From positions 3,807,001-3,871,000 of the forward strand of contig BTPP01000001.1 in assembly GCA_037102815.1 (NCBI GenBank): 64,000 nucleotides of DNA. The letters are read 5' to 3'. Both the position numbers and the translations under genes were made by a program. Positions 12,709 through 26,800 of this stretch are shown here, one piece after another. Each line of letters opens with the position of its first letter. Positions within the stretch are counted from its first letter, which is position 1. Origin of the DNA: Neurospora intermedia. Lineage: Eukaryota > Ascomycota > Sordariomycetes > Sordariales > Sordariaceae. Below the pieces are notes generated by a model. It did no database searches, was not told where the DNA came from, and saw only the letters and a program-made list of their open reading frames with translations.

Positions 12709-14916
12709 CATCGAGAAACAAGGACTAGTTCAACCACAACACTACCGCTTCTACTCACTCGAGCGGTTTTGCTCGAACAGGTGTAGCGCTATGCTTTCAG
12801 GTTTGAATGCAACTGATTGCATGCTTGCCAGCGTGGCCACTCTGATGCTTGGGCAGCTTGAGAGATAGATATTGGTGAACTCAAGAGCATGCTTTGGACT
12901 CCCGCGCTGAACTTTGCTACTCTCAGTTAGGCCCAGAGTAAGATAGGGTTGAGTGAAGTAGTACTACATGACAGACCTCCCTCCCTCTCATGAAATCCAT
13001 CCTCTTTCGCTGGCATGCTGTCTATTTTTGTTCTTAATGAGTGTCTCGATGCCTAGGTAGGTTGACTTCTGAAGCATTCCATAGTAGTCCGAAGCAGCGA
13101 ACTGAGCAAGCAAGAAACCTCACAGGGTTTGGCAAGAGGCATCACGAGATTGTTGCGCTCATATCTCACACTTGTAGGGCCTGTCCCATCACGGGGTCAG
13201 GCGACCGAGAGAGTGAGGTTCGACAACGAAGAGAGAACAGAGCCAGTGGCATAGCGAGCCAGGTAAGTGACCCCCGATGATGACTACCACTAGTTAGACA
13301 CCAGCTAAGTCATCTTGAGACAGAACATAACTTTTCTGAACGTGTAGCTAACGACGTTGAATGCATATGATTTGTGCAGATTTTGACCGTTCAGTGCATG
13401 ATGCCGGTCATACAGCAGTAGCTGTACCCTATGGGCTCGGCAAATGTTGTGACACCAGACCGGCGGGAATCTCCCCTTGAGCAACGGCGACGACAACGAC
13501 AACGAGGACTGATCTGTACTTTACCAAGCCCGGCTGGTTATGGATAATAGAGTGGACATTGATAGAGACAGCAATGACGACCCAAAATTGTCACGGTACG
13601 AGCCTGAACTGGGCAGTTATGGGCTGGTAAAGGCCAAAAAACGGTATGAAAAAGGCTTACTCTCCACGGTCTCTAAAACTTCCCTTTGAATCTAGGTATA
13701 AAAACACTCGCCAGCCACTGTTCAGGCCCATTGAATTAACGGACAGTAGCAAACAATGGTAGTCTAGTCCCTTTTAATCATTCATATTTTCTCAACGCTA
13801 CTCACTGGACAGCAAGGAACTATGTGAGCCTTCCCGACTAGGTCGCTCTAAACAACCCCTATCCTAGCTCAGACATATATTGCATTTTGCCCATGGCGTT
13901 CAACTTGTTGTTTCCTTCCCTCATGTCTTTCGCCTTTCCTCCGACTCTCATCTTGGAGTGTGCGGTGACTTGAAAGCCTCTGCGTTACTTTTGATTTTCG
14001 ACAGCTTGCGATATCAGGATTGATTGTAAGCTAGGTAGAGGTCATGTATTTGCCTCTACATCTCGCCTATCGAGCGACCCTACCGAACGCTACTACGTAT
14101 AGGAACATAATTCCTTATCAAAAAGCATGGAGCAGACAGGCGAAGAGAGCAAACCTCTTGCGGTCTCAGGACGTGACATGTCGTATTCCTCGCCTTTCAA
14201 CCCAAAAAAACAAAGAGAATGGTATTGGTTAGTTGGAAGTCCCTTCTTTGCCGAGACAGCCAGCCTCTTCTGTTTCGGACGGAACAATGTACTGATTCCT
14301 TCCCTCCCGATTTCGAGAAACCTTTAGTGCCAGCGTGGCTTCTCCAGGTGTATATGAGCAATTAGTCAACAGTATTTCTCCTGTCGTATATCTTACGTTG
14401 TGACTTCCAATTACTGCCTAATGTATCCAGATTAAGGTACAGTGGACTCTCGCATGTTTTCCCTTCCAAGTCTTGTCTTGCGTTCTCCGCCATTGAGACT
14501 CTAATACTCGGAGTATCTCTCCTTGACAACTTTGGGCAAGAACCACCAGCGGCCGCTGACAATCTCCCATTTCAACCCTTCCGGCATACACAATCCAGAG
14601 CTGAAGAAATCACGACAGCTTACACGTCACGGGAGACAGGTGGTAGATGATTAATCACCTATCCCAAACATCAAGGTACACTTGCCTCTCTTACCTAGCA
14701 TCCACCATTCAATGTTAGGTATCTACTATGGTTCCTAAGTAACTCGACGCGGAATGATTGAGGTAGGATTCCATCCCGAAGGCCACATCCTGAAGACCGA
14801 AGAGAACGCACGAACGGAGAAGAAAAATGATGAATCAGGTGTCATCGGTATCATCATGAAAGCTGGGCACAGGTCTTGGGTTACCTATAGGATGTCTCTG
14901 TGGACAGAACTGATGT
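10684..14916. other. Intergenic, gene-poor block
   Basis: No supported gene on either strand; ORFs are short, mostly without ATG starts and mutually overlapping. Contents worth noting: an A27 tract at 12677-12703, CTAGGTAG-type motifs near 13052, 14031 and 14691, and a good splice-donor-like AGGTAAGT at 13261 without a matching gene. The composition is mixed, not RIP-like. Confidence 0.4.
12677..12703 (+). repeat. Homopolymer A tract (27 A)
   Basis: Uninterrupted run of 27 A on the + strand, flanked by GGAGGG and GTCCCC. No target-site duplication or adjoining retroposon body is visible, so I treat it as a simple repeat. Confidence 0.9.

Positions 14917-14950
<34 letters not shown>
14917..14950 (+). 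repeat. Homopolymer G tract (34 G)
   Basis: Uninterrupted run of 34 G on the + strand, preceded by TGATGT and followed by ATTGAGG. Such a tract can form G-quadruplexes and is prone to length error in sequencing, so the exact count is uncertain. Confidence 0.9.
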
Positions 14951-14951
<1 letters not shown>

Positions 14952-15401
14952 TTGAGGAAAGAGTGATGAGGGCATCATGGGCCTTGGCGGTATGACTTTG
15001 CTGCGACAATGGTGAGTGATAACTCACTTTCTTTGTTTGGTACTAGAGACATTGTTGTGCTGGTATGGAAGGCAGGGGCAGCTGGATTGTAGCTGTCGCG
15101 GCTTCCGTGTTCTAACCCACAGCTGCTGCTGTGTTTACCCGGAAAACACGGGAAGGCACTCACAGCCCACCAGGCCTGGTGGAGGTTTCGTGGGACTTGA
15201 CCTTGGGAAGATGCGATTAGTTGCATACAGGCTTCTACAGGTGGGCGTGTCGGTGCTGCCTATAATGACATATATTGCTCATAGACGTAATCAGACAAGC
15301 AGAAGGAAATGGAACCTCATCCACATCTTTATTGCCCTCTAAATCTCACCCGTGCTACTGAATCTAGATATCCGCGTAGCTAAAGCACAAGAAAGTCTCG
15401 T

Positions 15402-15429
15402 CACACACACACACAGATACACACACACA
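15402..15429 (+). repeat. CA dinucleotide microsatellite
   Basis: Two runs of CA units separated by GATA (CACACACACACACAGATACACACACACA). Simple sequence repeat in non-coding DNA. Confidence 0.85.
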
Positions 15430-17249
15430 TGCACAGAGATGCCTGAGATCCATCAACAGGATGACATGCTCCTCTCAGGATGTATTACCTTCAGTTGCAA
15501 GAATCGTACCTAATAAAAGATGTCATGGCAGATGCCTACCATTTTATCACTTGGGCGTTCAAAGCAGACAGATACAAGTCTGGTTGCAGGCCAGGAACCA
15601 ATGAAAGACGTGCTGAATTGCGGTCGTACCCTGTCTGCGTGTAACCAAGCTTGACTGGACTGTAACGCTTTGGGATGTTGCCTTCGCCAAAGGTCTCCTC
15701 CTCGGAGGACTATCGACGACGTGGAGTGTCTTTCTAAAGCTTGACACCAGTGATGTCTGTTAGACTGTAACTATCTCTACGTAAACGGAGTATGTTCAAG
15801 GTCCATACCATCCGCTCTGCTTCGGTAAGGCAGAAGCATCGATTCGAGCGTACCCTCACTCTTGTAGTAGCAGGCTGTGGGCCATAAGACATGACAAGAC
15901 AGGGCCTCCTCTGACACACGTCCCGCATGTCCCTATGTCGCCTCACCTACCTACTAAATAACAAGGGAATTCGGTGTTCGGGCGAAGGCTAACCGACGAA
16001 GAACTTGTACCATCGTATTAAGCCTCGCAAGCCTAGAGGTACTCAACCCCACGTTTTATCGTCGACCTACACTAGTATCGATCAACCCCTTGTTCATCCC
16101 CTTGTCTCCTTCGTCCCCCCTCTCTCGCTCGCCATTTCCATGAGTGGAATACCACCCTCCTAGCCAGACTTTTTGATGGCAAAAGAGGAAAGAAAGGCAA
16201 TAGCATGGGTGCAAAGATCGTTCGGTTGATCGATGAGATGCATGTCAGGTTGTTGGTGCCGGCCAACTGCCGGTTGAGGGGCCCTTACCCTGGAGAAAAG
16301 CGGTTAGAGAAGGGAGAGAAGGGATGGGGAAAGAACATGGATGACATGGACAGAGGATGGTATTGGATCATTGATGTACTAACTAATAACCTGAATATTA
16401 GCAAGTGTCTAGAGGTATGTATCAACGCAGCCGAGAGTAGTCAGCAAAGATAAATATGACAATAGTCATACTGAGGACAACGAACTCAACAGCACGGGAA
16501 GATGCACTTATCCACCAGACAGAGTTGCAGGACGCCCTTCCGCTTGGTTGCTTTCTTCTTCCCCGCATGTTTTTCGATCTTCCCTCTTCATGTTGGAAAA
16601 GGAGAAAGGGGAAAAAGATCAACAGGAAAACGTTCGACAGGACAGAGATCTTCCCATGGACATTTACTGATCCCGGTTCCACGAGTGAGCCTATTCAAAT
16701 CTTACCAGGCTCTTCTGAATCAGCATCGATACATACCTATACCACATCACTGATACGTCCTCCACTCATTGTTCACTCTTGGCGAACATCACAACCCCCA
16801 AGGACTATACCATGACACTTGCAGTAAGTATCTCGCCATCAACGCGTTTCATGTTTCCGTAAGGTAAGTTTTTTACTAAACGCTACGTACCAAGCTGGCA
16901 CTGTACGTGTTTGCCTCAGCGTTTTCAGGTTACGTACGGTCCGTATCATCGACCGCTTCATTGGCTTTATCGGCATTAGTAGCGGCGGCATCAGCACATT
17001 GTTTCTCTATGCCCAACCGTTTCCTCCAGTCAGTTAGACACTCAAGCAAGCAGAGGCCACGCAACGCAACGGCACCGAAACGGAACCTACCATTCAGCCA
17101 AATACCTAGCCAACCAACTAGAGTTATCTCCCGTAACCAACTAACTGATCCCCAACAACGATTCAGTAAAGCCAACTGGGAATAGGCACAGACAACTGTT
17201 CTGTTTCCTTTGTGTTTCGGCAGACCATAGCCGAGCAAACGAACGACTA

Positions 17250-17270
17250 TGATGCTGCTGCTGCTGCTGA
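17250..17270 (+). repeat. CTG trinucleotide repeat
   Basis: Five consecutive CTG units flanked by GATG on both sides, in non-coding sequence; on the minus strand this reads as CAG. Confidence 0.8.
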
Positions 17271-20200
17271 TGATTTTACTTATGGCTTGCTCTGCTGGAT
17301 CTCTTGCAAGCAAGTGTATTGCATGTATATAATAGGTATATATGCAGTAAAGAGTTATAGTTTACTACTGTCTTCCCGGAGAGGATGATCACTAGACTAG
17401 TTAGCAACTAGTTGGTTAGACGGACATGACAAACTCGATAGTGGCTTGGTTTCGGTATTAGCCCCATTCACTAACAGTCATGAAATGTGCTTGGGTTGCT
17501 CCCGATCTTCCTCATCTTTCACAGTACACCAAGCCCCGCCCTCCACGGCGTTACGCAAAAAGTGCAAGTGCGGGCACGGGCGGGACTGGCCGCCAGCCAA
17601 ACGGACGGCCGGCCGAACGGTAGGCAGGCGTTGAATGTGTGTGTATGGCGCAACGGTTCACTCGGGGCCTCCAGTTTGTTCGCGGGCAGATGGACAGACA
17701 GGACGGGCGGGGGAAAGGAGGAAGGGGATGGATGAATTAATGAATGTTTGAAGAGCAGCATTTGCCTGCCGAAGGAAACAGACAGAGCGCCTCTGTCTTC
17801 TGTAATGACAACCTTGAGATTCCGGGGTCCTCAGTTGAATCCGGTACGTCCGTCTGGCTTCGGGTCCCGCTAGTTTCGGAAATCTTTGGGTAGACGGACG
17901 CCCGCCAGCGCGCCCGGAGTAAGCTAGATAGTGGGGTTTACTCACTCGAGCAGGCAAAGATACATGGCACTTTGCTGCTCGTGGCTGCTCGGGCAAGGTA
18001 CACAGTTGATCTTGATAAAACATCTAAATAAAAAAATGTTGAAAAGATGGCATGTCGAGGAGGTAGGGTATGTTGGCCATCTGTGGTATCTAGGTACTTT
18101 TGCTGGCTGACATCTTTCCATGGTGACAGTATCTTCCTGTTCCCTCTTCGAATCCTTCCGGCAGTCAGTGACTGAACGCCGCAGCTTCCACTAAACTAGG
18201 TAAGTGTTGATTATCCAAATAATCATGCCACTCATCTCTTCGATCAGCCCCATATGACACCGTCCTCGCATACCGGTATATGCCAAGGAGCCATCTGGTG
18301 GTTCACTAGTAGCGTTTGAGTGGAGAGAGGTGTGAGACCGACGGCATCAAGACGTTCAAGATCACGAAATGGAACCGGACCGATCATAGTGAGCATCTGG
18401 AAGAAGAAGGTGCAATGGAGTGAGAAAGAGAGAGATCCTGCTCCCATAGAATCAAAACAAGTAGAAGCAAAACGAAAACGCTACGGGGCAGTGACCGGCC
18501 AAGAGAGCCAGTGGGAAGGAACGGATAACCACAGCGCTGGGTAGTATTCATAACGTGGAGGCAGGAGCAACCAGAAAATTAAATGAATTCCACTGATGAA
18601 CAAAACTAACCCGCAAGGATGTGAGAGTGAGAGCGTTTGTGAGCGGGTGAGTTGAGGGAAAAGGCGTGTTCTCATGTCATGTCTGTCTGACGTGGCTAGA
18701 CTGGAGGATGGAGACTGGAGAGTGGATGGGGCAAGCAATATCAAGATCTAATCGAGCAAAAGAGCGCAATTGGTTTGATAGGGCAGATATTATAGCCGAG
18801 AATGGGGCAAAATGCTACCCTAAATCAGCTTGACTTGGCTGTTGTATGGATGGTTGTTTAGTCAACATGCGTAGTCCTAGACTATTTACTGTAGCCTCAA
18901 GTCCTACGGGTAGTCTAGCAGATAACGGGTCCCGTCCCAGATCCCGTTTCGCTCCCCCGCGGGCCCTTCAAATCCCCTTTGCAATCGCTTAGATAAAATC
19001 TCGTGACGGATCAAGAATGCGAACAAGTGAGAACGATAGAAACTTGAGGGCGGGTAACGAGGCGTGCTGTGCTGGCACGTTGCATTCTCATGGGATATGT
19101 TTGATTCTGAGAACATGAAGAAAGAAGCCAATGTGCAGTTTTTCATGTGCCGAGACGGAACCTAGACGGCAAGTAGAACAACCTCCTCTCCTATGGATTT
19201 CTATGGAGTCTTCATGATGGAGTGTGATAGGTCAGTTGAAACTTAACCGCAGTGGTTGGCTCGCTGGGTTTGGAAGATCATGATCGTTAGATGGAATCAA
19301 CGTCAGCCTTAGTTCAGTACACTACTAAGCTCATGCTTGTAAGCGGTGCAGATAATGGGCGCAAGGTAGCTGATCGTTAGAGGAACGGCAATGGTAAGGT
19401 AAGATAAGATGGTAGGAAAGACTAAGACGGAACCTAGTCCGCATCGAAAACGGGAGTAGCCCGATGGGGGACCGAGGGAAACCAAAAAAAAATTGGGTGA
19501 CTTTCCCACAAAACCAATACGGCAGAGTGCAGTGACTAAAACTGTAAGATAGCCAAAGGGTATAGTAGAAAGTCTGCATATTTTCTTATGCTTCACCCAT
19601 TAGAACCATGCCCCTATGTGCACTAAAGCGGCGTGCCTCAAGCGTGGGAGTTTTCGTGGGTGCTTGCTGTCCCTAGATCTCTGAGGGTGAGGTACCCGTG
19701 ACAATCGCCGACTTGCGATAACCCACAAACGCCTCTCTTTTCCTTTGGCTGTTTGATATCATAGTATGGTCACACAGGATGGATTAAGGGGTAGTATCGA
19801 TCACACTCCGCCCACGCAGAAGTGGTTTTCTGCGTCTTGAGAATGCAATTGACAATTGGCAATTGAGCATTGGTGGCGTACGCGGGAAATGTTGGGAGCA
19901 GTGAGACTGAGAAACGGAATTTTTTTATGACCGAGTGGAAATTGACGTGATGGCATTCTCGTCTTACGGTCTACCCTGTAAGATAGGTAGCCATGACAAG
20001 TGTCCACGAATTGCTACTTTAAGTTTCCCAGCAGATCTGACGACATGCAAGAATAGTCCAAAGAAGTGAAGGTCAATGGCCGTCGAGAGGAACAATGGTG
20101 GCTGGACGTGTCGAAGAAGGAAAGAGGCAGTGTCTGGACCGTAGTGCTTCGTCAAGTTAGCTGACTCGTCGTGAGCGCGGTTGGTCCATTAAGCCAGAGA

Positions 20201-20794
20201 CAACTTGAGCACGTTACTGTGAATGACCCATGGTCAACATAAGTAGCCAGATAGAAGGATATGGAATAGGTATCCCATGTAGAGTAAGATGGACTTGCCA
20301 AAAATTGCAAGTCAGTCCGAAAAGGTCTCAGTTTGGAAGGCCATCGATATGGTCTCTCATTTAAAAAAGGAATCTGTCAGGTTGCACAAACCGAGGTCTG
20401 CCTGGGCTGCAGTGTGATTTGAAACCGGTGAAGATGGGGTTTGAGACACCTTGACGGCCCTTCACCGAACAGGCTCAAACATGGGAGGTCATGGTCCTGC
20501 CGGGTTCGCAAGAATCTCTCTTTTTGCTACCAAGGCCCCTGCTTCTCGTCGCGAGAAATCAGACAGATTCAGAAAAGGCAGGAAAGAAAGCATCTCCTTG
20601 ACGCCTTCCTGGAATTATGACGGTGATTTGTGATTGTCTGGCTGAAAAGATGCCATGTCGAGAAAAACGACTTATTAGGAAATGTCCAACGCAAGCTCAA
20701 TGTTGATGAGATCTCTTGGATGAGTTCAGCAATGCTAGGTACCTACCACTCCCGTTTGTACTGTACCCCAGATTGAAGACCCTCCCAGAAGGGG

Positions 20795-20849
<55 letters not shown>
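20795..20849 (+). repeat. Homopolymer A tract (55 A)
   Basis: Uninterrupted run of about 55 A followed by an A/G-rich tail (GAAAAGGGAAAAGAAAAAG). A CTAGGTACCTACC motif lies about 50 bp upstream. No retroposon body is recognisable next to it. Confidence 0.9.
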
Positions 20850-20851
<2 letters not shown>

Positions 20852-23800
20852 AAAGGGAAAAGAAAAAGAAACATCGTCAGTCGTGGTTCGTCGTTGGAGT
20901 TGACCGCATGCTCGTGCATATACGGACAGCATGTCGCCCATCGACGGCGTAGGCGTGCTTTTGGGCTATGGGAAAGAGCATGATCAAACATATCTAACCA
21001 ATTCCATCAGACCCCAGCCTACGCCTAAGAACCTACTGTCGTTGTTGCGGGCCGACTTTGGCCTTGACATCGCCAAATCAGGCAGAATGACAGGTGGTAT
21101 ACGGATGAAATGTGATATTTAGTAAGGTAAGCTGGTAGCCGAGATCATCTGTCTCTGCGTGTGAGCTGCGCGATGCCGAAAGGGGCAGCCACGACTCGTG
21201 ATAAATGGCAGTCTGGCTTTTGATGACAGGTGGGAGAGGGGGGCCGGGGGCCTGGAGAGGGAAGGAGCGGAACGGTCATCACCTAACTCGTCTCGAGAAA
21301 AGCTACCTCTAGGGATCGGACCTGAGGCGCTTCCCGATAATCCTGTAGTGAATTTCATGATGAGCGAGACACGCATAAGGAAGGATGGGTCTCAAGGGTT
21401 CAGAATTGCCTGCCAAGGCTCGCAAGACTCGACTAGATCAGCCACGGGCATCCGGGGAAAAAGCACTGAGACTAAAGAGGGTATTCCCATGATAATCAGT
21501 GGCGGGTCCAGACCTGACGACAAGCGCATTATTTCCCCGGGTGCTGTGTAGTTTGGGGCTGTCTAGCCGTCCACCGCTAAGCATATGTGGACAATAAACA
21601 TGGGCAGCATGTGGCAACTGGCATCGTCAGCCTCGCTTGCGGGCGAGTTGGAGAAGGATGGCATAAAATGGGGGATGCCACGAGGTGGTGTACATTGGCG
21701 GAAGGGCACGATGATTGCACTCATACGGTACACGTCGACCAGACGCTGTAGATAAATTCAAAATGCCACTGTATTTCCCGAACGTATAAGCATACGAACA
21801 GAAGACCGGGAAGAGAAGGGATTGAGGGGGCATCTGGTCAAATACCTAGATACCCGTTCTAATGATCCTCACATGGATGACTTTCGAATATCAATAGCTA
21901 CCTGTGCTTATCATGTCGATTCTCGCCTCACGCCGATGATACTTATCATAGGGATGAGCAAGGGGAGGTAGGGGAGGTAATGAGGCAAGTCAGACATCCC
22001 AAGATAACATCAGACGAAATCTGCTGGAGTTGCGCGCATGACCACCGTAAGCTTGACGATGGGGAAAGTCAATCGTGATAATGAGATGCAATCGTGTTAT
22101 TTTTGTCGTTGTCGGTCGAAGCTAAAGCGAACGATATTGCGATATTGGCATCAACGGCGGATGGAGCACCGCAACCTGCCTAATTTCAACTTTCAGCATG
22201 TTGGGTTATTTAAGATCCTTGGTACATATTTCTACCGCGATTACGACAAAGAAAAGGTGCTGTGGCATGTCACGACGCATTTATTTCCACTACGTCATGA
22301 ATGCACACTTTTCGTTGCCAGCTGATGCTGCTGGGTTAACACAGGGACATCTTGGCGGACGGGACGGGCCCGACATTGGGTGAAACTGCGAAAGCCCTAT
22401 AGCATTCGACGACCAAGCAGACACGGGCGGGCATCTTCTACATAGGTAGTATACCTACCTACGGAGCCTACCTATCTATCAAGTGGGCACTTGGAAAACC
22501 AGCTAATCACCTGGCCGTCGTATATGGCTCCAGTTCTTCTGATTTTTTTCTACCACAGTACTGTCTCTCTTGTCGAGCTGCCCCCTGGAATTTTCTCATC
22601 GGGTAAAGGTTTGTAAAGTCGGTGGAAAGAGAAGGAGAACTAAAAGGCTTGGTTGTAGGCTTGGCTTCCGCGCTGGGTTAATACAGGTGGTTTATGTACG
22701 TAACGATCTAGGGATGTAACGAAAGCTGTAATCCTCCCCTGTGCATAAGTTACGCGAGCACCGCTCAAGGATTTAATACGTAACGAAACTTACACCGCAG
22801 TTTTCCCTTTTTTTTTCTCCAACTCTCAAAACGGAGGAGTGAAATTTTGCAGAGTCACGAAAGTTTGCGTACCCTATGGGCTTCGAGCTCCGTTCTTTCT
22901 GTTCCCGTCTACTGCACTGCACACCACTCACCGCGGAGCACTTGCCTACTCCATCACTTTTCACTGAATGCCGGAGGTGACCGCTCCCGACAGTGCTGAA
23001 TTGACGCATTTTATGGGGAAAATTCTTGCCAATTTTGTCCATGTAAAGAGGAAGCGAACCTTTTCGGACTAATCTGATAGAAAAAGAACGTAGAAGAATT
23101 TGCGAGTTGCAACTCTACGCAGATATAGGTAGGTACCCACATCGACCTATTGTAGTCTTAGACCCTAAACCTGCTGAACCTCCCAAACGCAGTCGCCTGC
23201 CCCACACATTACCCACCAACCAGCGAGCGGGCACTCTTCTCAAGGTAAAATGTTTTAGATTCACATACTATATACTGCATAGTAGGGTTCAGAAAAAGAG
23301 ATCAATGTATGCGATAGACTCTATCTTGATTGTTCTTTATTAGCAAAGAGACCTGGACATATTAACATTCAAAAAGCTTTGCCATAGACATGTAGAGAAC
23401 AGTCGATACTACAGACATTAAACAGCGTGTGGCATAATGAAGTAAACTATCGCGATGTGGTGCATAACTAAAAGCACAGTCATCTGCTTTGTAAACAATA
23501 GCTATTACTATTCGCTTTGTTAGAGCCCTTCCATGGAGCATCTAGGAGGTAATTCAACTACGAACTGGTACTGGATGGTAACCAGTACACAAGCTGACAA
23601 AAGATACTTCTAGGTATTTGGCTTCTAAGAGGTGATTCCTACCTTGATCATGTGTTCATCGAACAAAATCGTCGTTTCCACGTGCATACCTGACTTGTTC
23701 AACGATCAAACCAGCAATTTATGGTTGAAAAAAACGTACTTGTCGTCGATAGACAAACCGATGATTCATTCGTCTATCAAGGAGCCTATTACAGTTAGCA

Positions 23801-26800
23801 TTGACCGTTGAATAATCGCCCGGCCGGCGCCGGACTTGTACCCGGTGCCCCCAGCGCTCCCGTTCCTGCCGTCTTCCGATGACCACAACACTGGTGGCAA
23901 TAGCATAGTAGAAACGAGAAGCAGGTCGACCAAAGCAGTCTGCGGAGCGTATCAACATGCTGCAGTGTTTTCTCAAAGGGTCTCGTCAATGCGGAACTTG
24001 CATGATCCATCAACACAACCAATGATGGCAGGTAGTTACCCGTTGGATATGTACAGTCAAATTGCCATCTCGTGGGGGGGTAAAGGATGAAGTGAGAGAA
24101 GCTGTCGCGGTGCTGACTACTTTGCACCAGGTTCTCGTAGGATGATGAGGCAGTAGCTAAAATTAACTCGGCTGAAATCGATACTTTGAGAAGTTATGGC
24201 ACCTCACACGAGACGGAGGGGACCTGGATGTTCCATGTTATTGCTATCCAGATCGCCGGACTACAATTAAGGGTAGTGGTGGTGTGCCTTCCTCCTAGCT
24301 CTGAGCGCCAAGCTTTGATCCTGGATACTACCTACCCTTCCGAAATGACCCCCGCTCACCCCTCCTGTGGTTGATTTTCTGACTGAAGTTTGTGTTGCCT
24401 TGCAGAGTCGCAGTTTCCTTCCAAACCCCTCGGATATGCCGGCGCCAGAGGAACAGCGAGAGACACATCATCTCCAATGCTGGGGGGAGGTGCCCGGCTA
24501 ATCAACAACTCCAGGTCCGAAGCCTAAGATACTGTGACGGTCGTGCCGAAGCTCTGCTCGATGCTTCTTATGTTCCTCGGATAGCGTGTCCTATGTTGCC
24601 TATGGAGTCACTAGTGAGACTCTAGCATCGCGTCAGCCCTGACGAAAACTTAAGAGAAGAAAAAAGCCTTCGCAATGTACGGTAGGGGACCATGTGCCGA
24701 TACGGAATACTTCACTGCGTACTGGGAGTGAGCGAGCCCAGGAAACAAAACGCCATCAAATCAGGAACAAGGGGCATCATCAGATGCAGCTGCAAGCTGC
24801 ATATCATTTTAGAGATGCTGCACGTATCTCAGCGGGCGCTCCCGCCCTTCCCCTCACGGGCGGGCATCCATCCGGATCCCACTGCCCAAAGGAGGAGGAG
24901 CGCATGGACGGACGGGTCCAGGGGCATTAAGGTTGCCCGTGGTGCCTGCTTGTTGTCGTGCCCCCCGTTTCCGGTATAGGGAAGGTCATTGTTGCTAAAA
25001 CAGCGCTGAACCCTGTTACACGCCCGCCGTCCACGATGGCTGCATACCATCACCCGTAGTTTTATCTGCACTCAGCCGTCGTCCCTCGCTTAGGTAGTAG
25101 GTAGCTTTGCAGGCCCCGAGACCCCTCCTCCTCACAAGTTGCACACGGGCGGACATTTTCTCCCAACCCCGTTGGGCCTGAGGCGATCACGAGTTCACGG
25201 TCGGTCGTTTGCTTTTGATTCCGCCGGAGCCTTCTGTGCCTGGAGGAAGGAAAGAGATTGCAGCTGCTGTGTTCATGCAGTAGTGGCTCCTAGCGTCTGG
25301 CGTGAGTAGAGTGGCTACCTAAGCGGCTAAGCACTCAAGAAAAGAAGAAAACAGAGGGCAATCAAATACAAGATGAGAGTGATGAATTGAGACATCCATG
25401 AGGTACCGTAAGTCGAATAGCGTGTGAGGTAAGACAAGGAAAGTGAGAGGAACGCCGGCATGGGTGAGAACATTGTCGTCTTTTTTTTTCTCTTTTTTTT
25501 TCTTTTCTCTATCGGAAGGAATACTATTGACGTACAGTGATGGACATGATGAGTCGCAAAAGCAATCCATTTTTGGTAGGTACCTAGTGAGGTGTCTTCT
25601 GTTCGTCTGAAAACTCGCACAGTCTCGAGGTGATATTACTACATTCGCAACGGCAGAGAGTCACATGGCGGATCCATAAAACCCCACCTGTAACGACGGG
25701 ATAGCCCGTTTCCTTCCAACAATGTTCACCTTGTTACTCTAGTGTAGTGGGTTGGGGGACAGTTGCTCTCAGATGTGGGATGTAAGTGACGGTAGACAAA
25801 GTTGAGAAAGCTAGACCGAGTATAGGAGATATGATACTTGTTCTTACACGGATACCGAATATAGAGCGCGGTAGCAGTCAAGGAACCGAAGATCAAGGGA
25901 ATGTGGAATCCTACTAGTAGATCCAGTATTAATCAAACTAGTGCACACGGTCTCGCCATCGCACCTAAAAATGGGTGCCGTGAGTTAATCCGTAGGTACC
26001 TCTAGACAAGGCTCGAAGACAGAAGGCGATTGCATGTTCAGGCAGATGTAATTTCGCCTTGTCAAAGAAGCACACTCTGTGTCTAAAAACGGACCAACGC
26101 GGGATCACTACAATGTAACCACCGAAGCATCTACAACAGACTTCCACATGGTAAAATAATCATAACCATGTTTGTGTTGTGCTTATTGTCCTTCCGCCGT
26201 CTTGATAGAACCTGTCTGTATCGCCAAAGTGTAGGTGAAGGCCCGGCGGTCTGGTAGGCTGGTTCGAAGACGAAGCTTCCATCGCCAGATCCAATCGTGC
26301 AATACCAAGCATCATAGGCCGGACAAGGAGTATCCGACATTCAGGAGATCTAAATCAGGGGTATCAATAGAATATTGATCACCTTTTCTAATAATGACGC
26401 AACGAGTGGGGAACTCGACGTTTAGGGGTTCAGGCGTTTGTGACAAAAACCAAACTGATATATTATTTGTAAAAATTCCACAGCCAGCTCCTAGGTAATG
26501 GACGAAACAGTAATTCGTATATTACCATGCAATGTACTGTCTAATTAGCATGGCCGTTTCTGGATGACAGAGGCATAGCAGGTAACCCGGTTTGTTGTCA
26601 ACGCCTTGTTTTTTTCTCCTCTTGTGAAGGGGTTTTCGTACAGGAGATCGGCCGACTTGAAACGCGCGTGGTCGTTGAATCACTCAGTGCGGGGACGGCT
26701 GATCCTCATGGCAATCAATTAAACGGTCTTGTTGGGATTCGAAGGTATTCAACGCTCCACCACCGTGCGGAAGCCCAACTGGAAGTGTGTGACGCACAGT

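Larger units (their letters stand above)
14951..20794. other. Intergenic, gene-poor block
   Basis: No supported gene. It holds a CA microsatellite (15402-15429), a CTG repeat (17250-17270), and CTACCTA/TAGGTA motifs near 15944, 18091, 18196, 19985 and 20735. A GC-rich patch at 17565-17635 (repeated CGG/CCGG words) stands out against its surroundings. A short CAATTG cluster occurs near 19845-19867. None of these is tied to a coding region. Confidence 0.4.

Noticed and set aside
19843-19867. CAATTG-rich palindromic patch
   Set aside because: Very short, low-complexity palindrome; no evidence of a functional element.
20795-20849. Poly-A tracts as tails of retroposed copies
   Set aside because: No retroposon or processed-gene body adjoins them and no target-site duplication is visible.
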